Positions 24,501-37,342 of a stretch of DNA of 64,000 bases are shown piece by piece. Source of the stretch: Coffea arabica (taxonomy: Eukaryota; Streptophyta; Magnoliopsida; Gentianales; Rubiaceae); contig NC_092314.1 of assembly GCF_036785885.1 (NCBI RefSeq), positions 16,017,638 to 16,081,637 on the forward strand, given 5' to 3'. The stretch's first letter is position 1, and each line of letters starts with the position of its first letter. A program made the translations under genes and the position numbers. The notes beneath the pieces were generated by a model. It had not been told where the DNA came from. It searched no databases and saw nothing but the letters and a program-made list of their open reading frames with translations.

Positions 24501-24890
24501 AATATATATATAATATACATAATTGAAATATACATATTAAAATACATAATTGAAATATACATATTAAAATACATAATTAAAATATACAAATTGAAATATA
24601 CTTATTAAAATATACAAATTAAATATACATAATTGAAATATATTTGGAGTTGTTTTTGATATATTGTTTGGATATGGTGTTTTTGAAGTTGTTTTTGAAA
24701 TACACATTACTGTAGCATTTGGAATGTGAAAAACAGTTTTTCAAAAACAGATGCAAAAACACTCAATCCAAATGCATTTTAGAATAATTAAAATAAAAAA
24801 TTAAATCGTCCTTGTGGGTTCGACTTTGGAATATTCCAAATAAATTATTACTACGATTAACCATATGCGCTTGCAGGAATTTGTCGATCA
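21562..24890 (+). repeat. 3' LTR of the gypsy remnant, enlarged by a nested MITE
   Basis: It begins TGATAGGGCGTAAATTGTAG right after a polypurine stretch and ends with ATCGTCCTTGTGGGTTCGAC and then TTTGTCGATCA at 24890. TGAT and ATCA form the short terminal inversion. The AT-rich MITE at 23098-24775 is inserted in it; without that insertion the LTR is about 1.65 kb. The U2 repeat resumes directly at 24891. Confidence 0.6.
23098..24775. mobile_element. CCGTTTGGATT-type MITE with a kilobase AT-rich core
   Basis: The left end is CCGTTTGGATTAGCTGTTTT with ACTGTAGCATTTTGAATATG. The right end is TGTTTTTGAAATACACATTA, CTGTAGCATTTGGAATGTGA, then CTCAATCCAAATGC. The ends are inverted copies and match the elements at 31726-32973 and 58571-58822. 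Between them about 1.35 kb is nearly pure A/T, built from words such as AAATGTATAAATTATAAATG; a unit of about 232 bp is repeated (GTGTATATTATT at 23629 and 23861). The left end is itself duplicated, with CCGTTTGGATTAG again at 23161. Exact ends and target duplication are uncertain. Confidence 0.65.
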
Positions 24891-26430
24891 ATTTCATGAT
24901 TGACTCAGTCATTATGACTTTAATCAATCGTAACTGCTTTAATAAGTCTTGAAAATGATGGGAAAAGTAGGACCAAAAGAAATATGGAGATTATTTAGAG
25001 AAAACCCATGATTATCCCTACTGTACAAGGAAGGTCTTCTTGTTCTGTCCCTTTATCTTTCCCTTCTTCATTATCTTTTCCTTTTGAGATTGGAACACGT
25101 AAGATGCAATGATCTAGGAAATTTAAAGCAACATTGGAATGTTTTAATGAGATTGACCATTTTTATCTTCTATGACTAATTTTTCTTACTGAATCTGTAG
25201 AAAAAGGTAACTTGAATACCTCTTGGAGAAGAGCACTAATTACCTGATATCTAAACCACAATGAATGTCTGTAGATTGAGCTATTTATGTTGTAGTTTTA
25301 TATTAATGCAAAAGTGAGATTAATTTTGGCCAGGATTAGAAGAAGCATTTGATAAAATTCAAGAAGTGTTGGAGTAATTATGTTGATGGATTCTAAAACT
25401 TTATTGGCCCAAAAGAATGTCCAAGATAACTTGCTTTATAGAAAAATACAAACACAACATTGTAGGAATACATACCATGAAAGAAATTAGGAAAAATGAT
25501 CGGTTTCATCCTTCACATTTCACAAAAATATTCTTTTCGTCCCTTACTTTTAAAATGAACCAATTTCGTCCTTGACATTTAAAAACTAAAATTATTATAA
25601 CCTGAACCCAAATTTCAATATGAATCAAACCACCAATCAACCTGATTACAAATTTTGGGGGTATAATTGATAGATCACTTGATTAACTCAACTTGATATT
25701 CATGTAAAATTTAATTAACCTAAAAATAAAAAATAAAAAATTATAACATAAAAAAGAAAGATTAATTTTTTCTACATTATCATTGTATACACTGACGGTT
25801 TTATACACCGCCATATCATTTTAATTTAAATTTAAACACCAATTTTTATGTGTATGATACACATCTAGATTCGCAAGCAGGCATACTAACGGTGTATGAA
25901 AAGATTTACCAAAAAAAAAACTCTACTATTCCAAGATAAAGAATGACCTTTTATGTTATAATTTTTATTTTTTTGGTTTAATAAATGTCATGTGAATGTG
26001 ATGAAGTTGACCGAATGATCTATCAATTCTATTTTCGAAATTTATTACTAGGTTATTGGGTGGTTTGATTCAGATTGAAAATTAGGTTCAGGGATATAAT
26101 AGCTTTAATTTTTAAATGTCAGGAATGAATTTGCTGCATTTTAAAAGTGAGGGACGAAAAGAATATTTTTGCGAAATGTGAGGGATAAAACAGGTCATTT
26201 TCCCAAGAAATTAATTTTGTTTCAAGAATCATTTCTAGTATACAACTGTTGATCATTTTATATGCTATATTAACACAAATTATTTTGCTGCACAGAATTG
26301 GAAGAAACTTGAAAACTTATCACGCATGTTAACATGCCAGCATTCATAATCAATGAGCAGTGTAAGTGCCTCCACACTGGCTAAATGAAAATAGTGCTAA
26401 AAAAAGAAAAACACAAAGCATAAATTAACA
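24891..26430 (+). repeat. Local repeat unit 3, U2 half and tail
   Basis: It matches 5890-6600: TTTCATGATTGACTCAGTCA, ATGATGGGAAAAGTAGGACC, then TGACCATTTTTATCTTCTAT, CACGCATGTTAACATGCCAG and CATTCATAATCAATGAGCAG. With R1d (15690-19876) it forms a third R1-U2 unit separated by the gypsy remnant. It is interrupted by the MITE at 25490-26204. Confidence 0.65.
25490..26204. mobile_element. MULE-derived MITE, 715 bp, 9-bp target duplication
   Basis: A perfect 9-bp repeat AAGAAATTA flanks the element (25481-25489 and 26205-26213), the target length typical of Mutator-like elements. The ends form long inverted repeats of at least 110 bp: left CACATTTCACAAAAATATTC and TTTTCGTCCCTTACTTTTAA; right TTAAAAGTGAGGGACGAAAA and GAATATTTTTGCGAAATGTG. 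There is no transposase. The duplicated segment at 6403-6411 holds the uninterrupted target, which confirms the boundaries. Confidence 0.85.
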
Positions 26431-27408
26431 TTTTAAAGAAAACTTGTAAAACTAAAACCTAGCCAGTCAATTAGCCACTTGACCTAGATAGATAGAGTAG
26501 TGTCTTTGCCACTAAACCAGTTAGTTGTGTGTGTTAAATTTGTGCTCTTCTTCCTTTATCTTCTCCATATTTTTTCAAAGATTTTTACATGGTAATTTTT
26601 TCCCTTGAAAAATAAAATTGAAATATTTGTCAACCTCTCTAATGATCCTTTCTCATCTTAAATAAATTTTTACTTGTGTTTCAATGATGAGTTTTAAAAA
26701 ACTATTTTTTAAAAATATTAAATACAACCATAGAAAATGGATTAAAATTCTTTTACAATGACATCATTTGGCATCTTTTTTTTTAAATTCTAATTCTTGA
26801 TGAATGTACTAGATTGCATCTACTACATTCATCAAGCATGAAGCATACAAGATAGTCAATGGAAGAATCCAAATAATGATTAAAAAGGATAATGAAATGA
26901 TAAAAAAAAACTTCATGAATCAAAAATACCCATTTTTGAAGTTGCATTCCAATGAGCATCCATTACAAAGTATTATTCCAATCGCTGATCCGCTATTAAC
27001 AAAATGGACTTAAAATAAGACCCAAAATTTCGAACAAAAAGAAACTAATTGGAAACTGCTGTTGAAAAGAGAGAGAGTAATATGAAAAATGAGTGCTGTT
27101 GTTGTTGACAAGCGTATGTTTCAATGAATTTGCCCCAATTGAACTCCTATTCTTGGCTCCCTTTTTTTAATTCTTTTGAGATGAAAACTTTATCTCCTGC
27201 TACACTTCTTAATCGATTCATCACTGTCTCTCTTAATCTTTATTATTCTGTTTATTGACTAATGGGTTTTATTATCTTTGGGGCCTTTTTGTTTCAGGGT
27301 TAAACAGTATATACATGGATTTTTTTTTTTTTCCGAAACGTTAGTTTACTTGCATTGAACTATAAAGAGAATTTACACTTCGAGCCTGAGAATCTGTACA
27401 ACACGTGT
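26431..27408 (+). other. Intergenic, AT-rich; nothing recognised
   Basis: No coding region, repeat pair or RNA gene was recognised. It forms the 3' flank of the minus-strand RNase H-like ORF. Confidence 0.4.
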
Positions 27409-28014
27409 TCAATAACACGGAGGAACAAGAAATTCCTCATCCATCAAAATGTCTAAGGCATATGAGCTAACATTAGCACAAACATCATTATCATCATAAC
27501 TATCTAAGCAAAAAGAGCACATTTGAAACAATGACTTTAGACTTAAGATATCTTCAAGGATTGTTGTCATTCTGCAGTCTGGAGATTTACCAATCTTAAG
27601 ACGCTTCAACAGGTCCTTGTTGTGAACTTGTATTCTGATGTTGCACCATTGTCTTTCCCATGCTTTGCATAAAATCAGTTTGACTGCTGCAGCATCATCA
27701 ATATTCTTATCTCCCGAGCTTCTGTCTTTTAATGCCCACAACTCCTTTGCCTCATTTGGCATCCTACTAACAGCAACTCCAATTCCCAGCACTGCTGGTC
27801 TTTGTAAGCTTCTAGTTAGCCATAGTATATACATGGATGAGTTTTGACATAATGTTTTAAAACTGAACTTGTACCTGACAGTTGAATTGTTGACACATTG
27901 ATTTGGAGTTGAGTTAAACTTCAAACCCAGAAGAATAAAAAAAACACTCCAAATTATAAAAACCAATTGATTTGCATGGTTAAGCCAATGAATCATCGAT
28001 CTGAAATAGTTCAT
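27409..28014 (-). pseudogene. RNase H-like (RVT_3-type) domain ORF with degenerate active site
   Basis: An uninterrupted 201-codon ORF from an ATG at 28014. The recognisable part is roughly residues 74-198: GIGVAVSRMPNEAKELWALK, then AVKLILCKAW, NIRIQVHNKDLLKRLK, SPDCRMTTILEDILSLKSLF and ALDILMDEEFLVP. This follows the order of plant reverse-transcriptase-like RNase H domains (PF13456), common in LINEs and as stand-alone host ORFs. The acidic residues of the active site are largely absent: the usual IES/VES-D is QVHN, the AE pair is AA, and the late A-D is A-N. Residues 1-70 look like translated intron, and an acceptor probably lies just before the domain (near 27813). It could be the last exon of a host gene or an eroded LINE piece. 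No catalytic activity is predicted. Confidence 0.55.
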
Positions 28015-29646
28015 ACTAAACTTTTGCGAGCCTTGTTACTCTTAAAAAATTTCAAGAGGAATAAGGAGAGATTAGACATCTCTCCAAAAGGAAGACAAAC
28101 GGTGCAAGACAGTCAATATTTGTCATAATCTTTTGATAGTAAATCCTCGTACTTTGTTTAAAGTTTCAAAACTATCCTACATTTGTGCAATATTAGTTTT
28201 GTGTCTTTTAACTTTTTAAAATTACAGTTTAGTTCTAAATTATTTACAAAATTCAAATTTTTTTTGCTAAGTTTCATGTTTCTTATCACTAAATCACTTT
28301 AAATTAATTATTGACATAGTAAGCTTAATCAGTATGACTTTCCAATACTTATTTTATTAACTTACAAGTATTCTATGTTTATGTTATTAAATATCATGTT
28401 TTATTGTAGTTATTATTTTTTTTATCATTTCCATTTGGCCTCATGTGTGGTACAATGTAATTGTCGTCTTTGCTTTTGGATTAGTTGCGATTGTCAAAAT
28501 TGATTTATTCAATCTATATTGTATTATGGCTCAAATTTTAAGTTATTTCATCAAGGATGAATCGAAATATTCTAATTCTAAAACACTAATGAACAAAGTA
28601 TGGATTCACAAGATTCATTTTCATGGTCTATATGATAATAAAGTAACATATTAATTATTTTTGACATATTTATAACGTCACGAGTCAAAAATAGTTTGAT
28701 AACAGTTAGACCAATTGTTGAACCAGTAATCTTTAATTACTGACCCAAGCAGTTAGACACTTTTAAAAGTTGAAGGAACAAATCTATTTATTTTTCTTTT
28801 TTTTTTGGATCTTGGGATTGTTCATCTTAATTTGGGACAATGAAAAAGTAGAAACATGAAATCATTAATGAAATGGAGGGAGTAAAACCTATAACTAATA
28901 CTATCCTTTGGTTCTTTGGTGAGACCTAGCAAAATTTCAAATCTTTTCCAACCTTTAGTTGTCACTACATAAATTGTTTCCAACAATTATATGTGAAGAA
29001 ATTTTTTCCACTTCTTGCATATTTCTAAATTGAAATCCTATTGAATGCTCCACCAATCCCAGCTTACACTAATGTCCCCTTACACATTTGCCCAAAATGG
29101 TGAAATACTACTAATATTGTTGTGCATCTACATGGCCATAAGGCATGCATGCGCAAATAATTAAACTTCTTCACGTTCTTCCATACACATTTGTGTAGCC
29201 ATGATAAATAATGAAGAAATCAAAAGAATAGCATAATTTGGAGGTGCATCTTATAGTTGGAACTTGGAAGGGAACACAGAAATACAGTGTGATAAATGTG
29301 AGATAGGAATGGACTTCTTATTTGTCATGAGGATACTTTGTTATTAACATTTTAGGAAGGCCTTTCTTAAGATAGATTCTGTATATGCAGGTTGTTAGTG
29401 TAACTATCAATATTTATTTTGTAGAAATTAATGCAAAGTGTACCAATCTAGTATTTGCAGTAGTTGACGCTATTTATAGCTTCAAATATGATCAAAGGAA
29501 TTCTCGTAATAAATTAAGTCTTATATTGACAACTTGCTGAAAATGTTCAGCCTTGAGGAAGAATGCTTGATGTATTTGATAGGTAACCCGAAAATGAACT
29601 GAAAATATTTCCTTTTCAAATGTCTCTCCTTCATGTATGAACTAAC
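28015..29646 (+). other. Intergenic, AT-rich; nothing recognised
   Basis: No gene or clear repeat was found. The ORF at 28445-28654 has no recognisable features and AT-driven composition. Confidence 0.4.
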
Positions 29647-30185
29647 TGTTAGGAAATTGGCTTAAATTCTTTTAGGTAGATTTCTTATTTGGTGTGGGAA
29701 GTAACTAGTTTCCTAATTGGATTTAGTTACTTGAAGTAGTAGTCAAGTAAAGTCCTATTTAGCAAGAATTAGATGCTATTTCCTACTCTATATGAGTTTA
29801 GGAAATAATTTTGGTTTCCAATTGTTATTTAGTTTTTTGACAGTAATGTTCCCTATAAATAGGTGGGTTGACATACTACACAAGACACACACAAGGAGAC
29901 AGAAGGGGCATCATGTAGCCTTATACATGGGGTGTGAGAGAGGGTTCTTGGGAGATGAGAGATGGTATACAAGGGTTGGGCTTGGGTTCAAGTTGTGCTC
30001 TTGTATAGGGTATTCTTCTCATAATAAAGAACAGGTTTCTCTCCGTGGATGTAGGTTCAATGATGGGGTCGAACCACGTTAAATATTGTGTGTTGTGTAT
30101 CTTTCATGCTTGTGGCTTATTTGCCATTGAATTGTTATGCACTTTATATCTCAATAACTGTTTATTCCGCGCCTGGATCCTAACA
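29647..30185 (+). repeat. Ty1/copia-type 5' LTR (539 bp)
   Basis: It starts TGTTAGGA and ends TCCTAACA, an 8-bp perfect terminal inversion. Inside are a TATA box (TATAAATA at 29854-29861) and AATAAAG near 30024, in the order expected for U3-R-U5. Directly after it the primer binding site TGGTATCAGAGC (30188-30199) matches the initiator methionine tRNA 3' end used by plant copia elements. No matching 3' LTR was found in the window. Confidence 0.75.
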
Positions 30186-30940
30186 AGTGGTATCAGAGCT
30201 TGGTTGTGAGACTGGACTGTTTAAGGTTCGTAATTGGATCCTAATTAACTATTGAGATCAAATGGATTGGTAACTGTTACTAATTGAACAATTTAATAAG
30301 TGGTATCCTTGTTTCAATGACTTGGCAAAAAGCATTGATGGTGAAGGATGAAAAGTCGAAAAGTATGGAGATGCTTGACGGTGAATCTAGGCAGGTAATT
30401 CAAGGGTCAAGAAAAAGGTGGAGTTCAATGTTGATTTTGGACGTGAATCTGTGGAGACTTTCTCACACCTCCAACGATTGATACTTCATCCTGGTGTTTT
30501 TCAGATTTCGATTATGTTTTTTGGGTGGTGTGGCACGTGTCCCAAAGAAACAAGAAAATCTAATTTTCATACGCCAGAAGACTCTGACAGTTACGAATTT
30601 TTCGTTTTAGGTGGAGTCTTGGAAATCACGCGTGGCGAGACAGTTCTGATGATGGGAAGAAGTATGGTGATTTTACCACTTGGTTGCCTCAATGGTTAGG
30701 GTTAGAGCTCACAGAAGGGGATCCCAGATTGCAAGTGGTGGTGAGAAGAAATCCTGCAAAGGGAGATGGTGAATTGAGCACCTTCTCACGAGTCAATTGG
30801 AGGTTGAACTCGGAGTAACTACACATGTTCATTTGCCGATTGAATCAATTTGTTGTCAGGACTGTATTGATTCGGGTGTGTAGTTTGGTACCATATTTTT
30901 GGTAGTTAAAAGCAAATGGTTGCCTAAATTCCTGTTCTTT
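30186..30940 (+). mobile_element. Truncated internal region after the orphan LTR, without gag-pol
   Basis: It begins with the primer binding site at 30188-30199. The next 750 bases contain no gag zinc knuckle, protease, integrase or reverse transcriptase motif. Short ORFs at 30284-30481 and 30418-30699 do not resemble element proteins. A non-autonomous element (LARD/TRIM-like), or a chimera formed by deletion, would fit. The right limit is where an unrelated dispersed repeat begins at 30941. Confidence 0.5.
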
Positions 30941-31148
30941 ATTCCCTAGGAGTTAATTAGGATTCACTCGTTTCATCGGATGACACAAAATTGGATTACT
31001 AATTTTATGTCATCCCATGTTTGATTGCATTTTATATATAGAAGTAGTTTATCCTACCCAACCAAATATGCAGGATAAACTAATCCCATGGAGAAAAGTG
31101 GCATAAGTTATCCCAAGATGAGTAAGAGGTGGGATGATGACAATTGGA
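30941..31148. repeat. 208-bp dispersed repeat, copy 1
   Basis: From ATTCCCTAGGAGTTAATTAG to TGATGACAATTGGA it matches 42246-42453 over the same length, sharing GTAGTTTATCCTACCCAACC and CCCAAGATGAGTAAGAGGTG. Probably a MITE; no target duplication was identified. Confidence 0.6.
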
Positions 31149-31725
31149 TCAATCAACCATGAACCTGCCTAAACTGACATGAATAAAAGAAAAATCATAC
31201 CTTTAAACAAAATGAAGAAGTCAAATCTACGGTTGAGACTTTAGAAATTAGAGGTTTTGGATTCAAATCTCCTAATCTCATCCGGTCTTAAGTCCTACCC
31301 CTCCTTTGCTAGAAAAAATTAAAGAAAAAAAAGAAACTGAAAAAGTCAAGCAACCGACCGACCGCAAAATGATTACTGTCTTGAAATATATATTGGATGG
31401 ACCAATACTTTCTAGGTTCATACTCAAAGTTTCTCACAAGGACGATTTTCTTGACTAAGAAGACGTTACACAGTTTATAACGAGTAACAAGGACCACGAT
31501 GAGGTTGTTGTACAAACAAACCGAAATTTTATGCTCAAGAGGGAATTGTGGGGAAAATGAGTATATATGATGGATGCCATGATTATTATAATTTTGGGAT
31601 CATGACCAATGATCAAGGTGGGCTCATTTAGGATTTCTGTATGATCTAGAGGTTGGCATGTTTGACGACAGAGTAGTATAATAGGCAGGAGCAGTTCAAT
31701 TGGAGTTTAAAGAAATAGTACAGCT
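31149..31725 (+). other. Intergenic with a possible SINE
   Basis: About 31210-31340 holds a box B-like GGATTCAAATCTC and a following A-rich tail (AAAAAATTAAAGAAAAAAAA). No target duplication was found, so the SINE call is weak. Nothing else was recognised. Confidence 0.35.
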
Positions 31726-32973
31726 CCGCTTGGATTAACTATTTTTTAAAGTGTTTTTTAAAAACTTTACTGTAGCTTTGTATATGAAAAACTTTTACTA
31801 TAGATATTTTTTGATTGTTTTTAGAGGTATTTTTAAAATATATTTTTGAATATTTTTATAATTTAGAATTTTGTTGAGATTCTTTTTAAATATATACTGG
31901 CTCTGTTTCTATATATTAATGTTTATTTATTTATATATATAATATTTTTATTTCAATTTTGTTTTTTAATATGTATATTATTATATATTTAATATACATA
32001 TACAAATATATATATTATTATATATTAATATACATATTATAAAACAAAATTAATATGTATATATAAATATAGAAATATATTTTAAACAAATATTAATATT
32101 TACATATAAATACATATATTTATTTCAATTGATATAATATATATAACATACATATTAATATGCATAATTTAAATTACATATTAATATTAATATAATTTAT
32201 ATATATAATAAAATATACATAATTGAAATATGAATATTAATATATATTAATATACATATTATAAAACAAAGTTGAATTAAATATATTTACATATTTATAT
32301 AAATATATAAATAAATATATATAGATATATATTTATATTTATTTTAAATAAATAAATATAAATAAATATATTTTAAACAAAATATTAATATTTATATATA
32401 AAAATATAATATTTATTTCAATTGATATAATATATATTATACATATTAATATACATAGTTGAAATATATTAATATTACTATAATTTATATATATCTTATA
32501 TTCATAATTGAAATATAAATATCAAAATATACATATTAATATATATTAATTTACATATTATAAAAATATTTGAAATAAATATATTTATAAATTTATATAA
32601 ATATATATAATTAAATATATTTATATATTTAAATAAATAAATATAAATACATGTAAATATATTTAATTATATATATTTATATTTTGTTTAATAAATATAT
32701 TTTTTGTATATAATATTTATATATATAAATATTTTTGTATATTAATTTTGTATTAATATTTATATATGTATTTATATATTTATTAAACAAAATATATTTT
32801 TTTGTATATAATATTTATATATTAATATATATATTAATATATTTTTTGTATATTTGGAGTTGTTTTTAAAATATTTGTTTGGATATGGTGTTTTTGAAAT
32901 TGTTTTTGTAAAATTTTTACTGTAGCGTTGTAGATGAAAAACAAGTTTTTGAAAAACTCTCAAATCCAAACGG
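31726..32973. mobile_element. CCGTTTGGATT-type MITE with AT-rich core, second copy
   Basis: The left end CCGCTTGGATTAACTATTTT continues to CTTTACTGTAGCTTTGTATA; the right end runs TTTTTACTGTAGCGTTGTAG to AATCCAAACGG at 32973. These match the ends at 23098-24775. The core (about 31900-32850) is nearly pure A/T with recurring words such as ATTTCAATTGATATAATATA and AATATACATATTA. No coding. Confidence 0.65.
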
Positions 32974-33376
32974 ATTAGAATAACAATTGTCAAACTTACT
33001 GTTCTAGTTGGACCCTGCAAGTTGCTTGTGTTTTTGACTTTTGTTAGTTACTAGTTTCTCAATCCTCAAATCAAATCTTATGAAATATTTCAAATAATTC
33101 CGTACCAAAATATTTTGTAGCTGAAACAATTTGTATTTGAAGAACTTTTTTACAAAAAAAAAAAAAAAAAAAAAATCAAACGTTAGTTTCAAAAATCTTA
33201 TTTTCTCGAGTCAAAAGAAGCATCTAATAGTCCCAAAAATTTGTGTATGCAAACTGGTTTTTGATTCCAACTCCAACTCTCTCCATTCAACAAGAAAATT
33301 TGAAAAGCCAAAAACATAAATAGCACATGTATGATTACAAGTTTTACAGAAGCTGCCATGCACACTTGCAAATAGA
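32974..33376 (+). other. 3' flank of the HIPP gene
   Basis: It contains a poly(A) run on the plus strand at about 33153-33174. The ORFs here are shadows of the HIPP 3' region. No other gene. Confidence 0.5.
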
Positions 33377-34348
33377 TTACATAGTGGAACAAGCATTTGG
33401 GTTTTCATCACTGAACATGGTATAAATCTCACTATCCCAACAGGGGTCGAGCACCAAAGGTTGTTGTATCTGTAATTGCTCTGAAGTTTCTTGTAATGCT
33501 GAAGGCCCATCTTCTTTGTCTGAATGTGTGTCATCACCTTCTTCGTTGATCAAAATTTCCACTCTCTTTCCAGTTTTCTTCTTAATTTTCTGCACAACTT
33601 TTTCAGGATTGATTCTACCCTTCACTACCACTCTTTGCCTAGGCATGTCCGTCATAAACGTCTCAACCCCTACATTTTGTGGTTTTTGCAACATATCCAA
33701 GACGAGACAGAAAGAAATTTATGAGCGCTCTAAAATCATTGCCATGAAACAGAGGTACAAATTTACATTACAGAAGCAAATTCAGGGTTTAAGAATTCGT
33801 AGGATGAAATTCAGGGTTTCCTCTAGTCTAATCTTGATTACTTTTTGTGGGGCAAAACTTATTTTTAGTCGGGATGCATTTCAAAGAATTATCTGATCAA
33901 GGAAATTAAACGAAAAGATGAATATCCAAATCTTTTGTAAAGAAATTCCAAATTTTGAGGATGGTTGCTCTGCCTCCTGCCTAAAGATCTATTTTCGTTA
34001 ATACAATTAGACGTGTATATATTGACAGTGCACGTTCAAGAAACATACAACCGTCGAGATCAATGCATGCAAAAATCTTGCAAATGAACAGTGAAAACAT
34101 AAGCCCGAGAAAGGAAGAAATTAACCTTTGATTTTGGAAATGGCTTTCGCAACACTTCTTTCGCATGCATTGCAATGCATTGAGACTTTATATTCTACCA
34201 CCACAACCTGTTTAGTTAACCAATCAAAAGCAATCAAATTTAATTTTGAACCACAACAGTTGAGATCATGTAGCTAATTATGTATCAACTCATGATTCAT
34301 ATACTGTCTCACTTTGTCATCTTCGTCTTTGTTCTTTCCTTTGGCCAT
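33377..34348 (-). CDS. Heavy-metal-associated isoprenylated plant protein (HIPP), one HMA domain
   Basis: Three exons on the minus strand, 34348-34313, 34207-34126 and 33669-33377, join in frame to 136 residues. After MAKGKNKDEDDK comes a single HMA fold (about residues 13-75) with the metal-binding MHCNAC motif (Cys24, Cys27) and the strand RQRVVVKGRINPEKVVQKI. Exon 3 adds an acidic, low-complexity linker. The protein ends NPNACSTM, the Asn-Pro-Asn-Ala-Cys signature with a C-terminal CaaX-type box, so Cys133 is the likely prenylation site and the protein probably associates with membranes. HIPPs bind metals such as Zn, Cd or Cu and act in metal homeostasis and stress responses. The first intron falls before the HMA domain and the second inside it, as is usual in the family. 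Donors are GTGAGA and GTTAAT; acceptors AAACAG and TGTAG. The start is the first ATG with a good flanking exon. Confidence 0.85.
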
Positions 34349-35695
34349 GAAGTAGGGAGTATATGAAAAGGAAATAGTAGGAGATGAAGTCAACAAATTT
34401 GGAAGACAATTGACAATGGTTCAGGTAATACAATCGACAACTAACAAGAGAAGGTTAATAACGCTTAGTTGTTTTTACAGCCAATTAGGAGTCTCCCGCT
34501 AAGATTGGGCCCAAATTAAGTACTAACACAAATTTATTGGCAACACAAGAATGCAATTCTTGTTAGACAGGTATTAAAATCAAGTATGAAAAAGCTAAAG
34601 AACAAAAATGAAACAGGTCAAAAAACCAAAAAAAATGAACAAATATGTTAGACAGGTAGTATAAAACTCCACATTTTGTACGGTCAAAGCAATAAATTGG
34701 TTGCTCCTAATCGTTTGTACTCTTTTTTTTTTTTTTTTTGACTTTAGACATTGAATATTATATTTCACAAGAATCTAAATTCTATTCAAATTTCTAAATT
34801 GTGCAAGTTCTGTGTTGATTGACTTCTCTTTCTCCCGTCCCACGTCCAATAACCAGTTAATTGCCTATTACTCCACATTCTTTTCTCACGGCAGATGATG
34901 CTATAAATTAAAGACACATTTTGAATTAAGTGACACTATATAGCTAGGTAGCATAATTGTAGCAAATGTCATGATCGATGATCAGTACAAAAACGATGAT
35001 AAATCTCAAAGTCCAGCTGTGGAAGACTTGAGAATGTTCATAGTCAAATATTTGCTTTCCCTTAACCTATAAAAGTTAGCCAATTTCTTTAGTACATACA
35101 GGCTGGAGAATATTGGTGGAAAGAATAATTTAAGGTCCTTCAGTCCACTTTCTTTAGGAATAACGCTAATAAATTAAGAAATTAGTCAAGTCTCATTAGT
35201 TATATAGTTACAGATGAGGAAATTGATTTGAAGTAATTGCGCATAGGATCTTCTACCTTATTTTTTATGCCATTTTCTATTTCAACATTTATTATATCAC
35301 AGTATATTCTTCACGAATATTCTATTTTAATTTTTCTCTTGTCTCTGTTAAATTTTAACACTACTAACAGGATAGAGTATGAAAAATAACAAACTAAAAG
35401 AACCAAAATTTAACTTATAGTGCCCTATGAGCTCTCAAAAGAAGGTAAAGTCAAAATCGAACCATAAAAAATTTGTTGTATGAGTCATGCGCGCAAATCT
35501 GTGCAGTAAATCAAACGAGGTCAAAGTTTAACAAAATCAATTTATTCATCATCAGTGCAGTTTAAACAATTGAAACACAATTATTAGTAACAATACAATG
35601 TTAAGAAAGAGAAACCCAAAAAAAAAGAAATTAAAGAGAGACTACTTAGTCATTTGACATCTCAGCACGTTTCTTCAACAAATAAAAAATTTCCT
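34349..35695 (+). other. Intergenic between HIPP and peroxidase genes
   Basis: The HIPP upstream region and the peroxidase 3' flank. A T-run lies at about 34720-34739. No further gene or mobile element was recognised. Confidence 0.45.

Positions 35696-37342
<1,647 letters not shown>

Larger units (their letters stand above)
19877..24890 (+). mobile_element. 3' remnant of a Ty3/gypsy (Athila/Tat-like) element
   Basis: Near the left end, 19915-19995 reads IIFGKGFLATRGADIDLLEG, matching the C-terminal part of a gypsy aspartic protease (the ILG-x-x-FLAT motif). The downstream half is untranslated, with the landmarks usual before an Athila/Tat 3' LTR: CCCAACATTGAGGACATTGT near 20590, and GAGGACAAGCATATACTAAG then a G-rich polypurine stretch (GTGTGGGGAAGT) just before 21562. 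The 3' LTR is 21562-24890. Everything upstream of the protease is gone, so the element is 5'-truncated and no target duplication exists. Confidence 0.62.

Noticed and set aside
23098..24775. AT-rich array considered as a replication origin, matrix attachment region or centromeric satellite
   Set aside because: It sits between MITE ends, and a second copy in the window has the same organisation; no independent evidence for a chromosomal function.
33516..33896. 126-codon plus-strand ORF
   Set aside because: It lies opposite HIPP exon 3 and its intron; the minus-strand gene has domain and splice support, this ORF has none.
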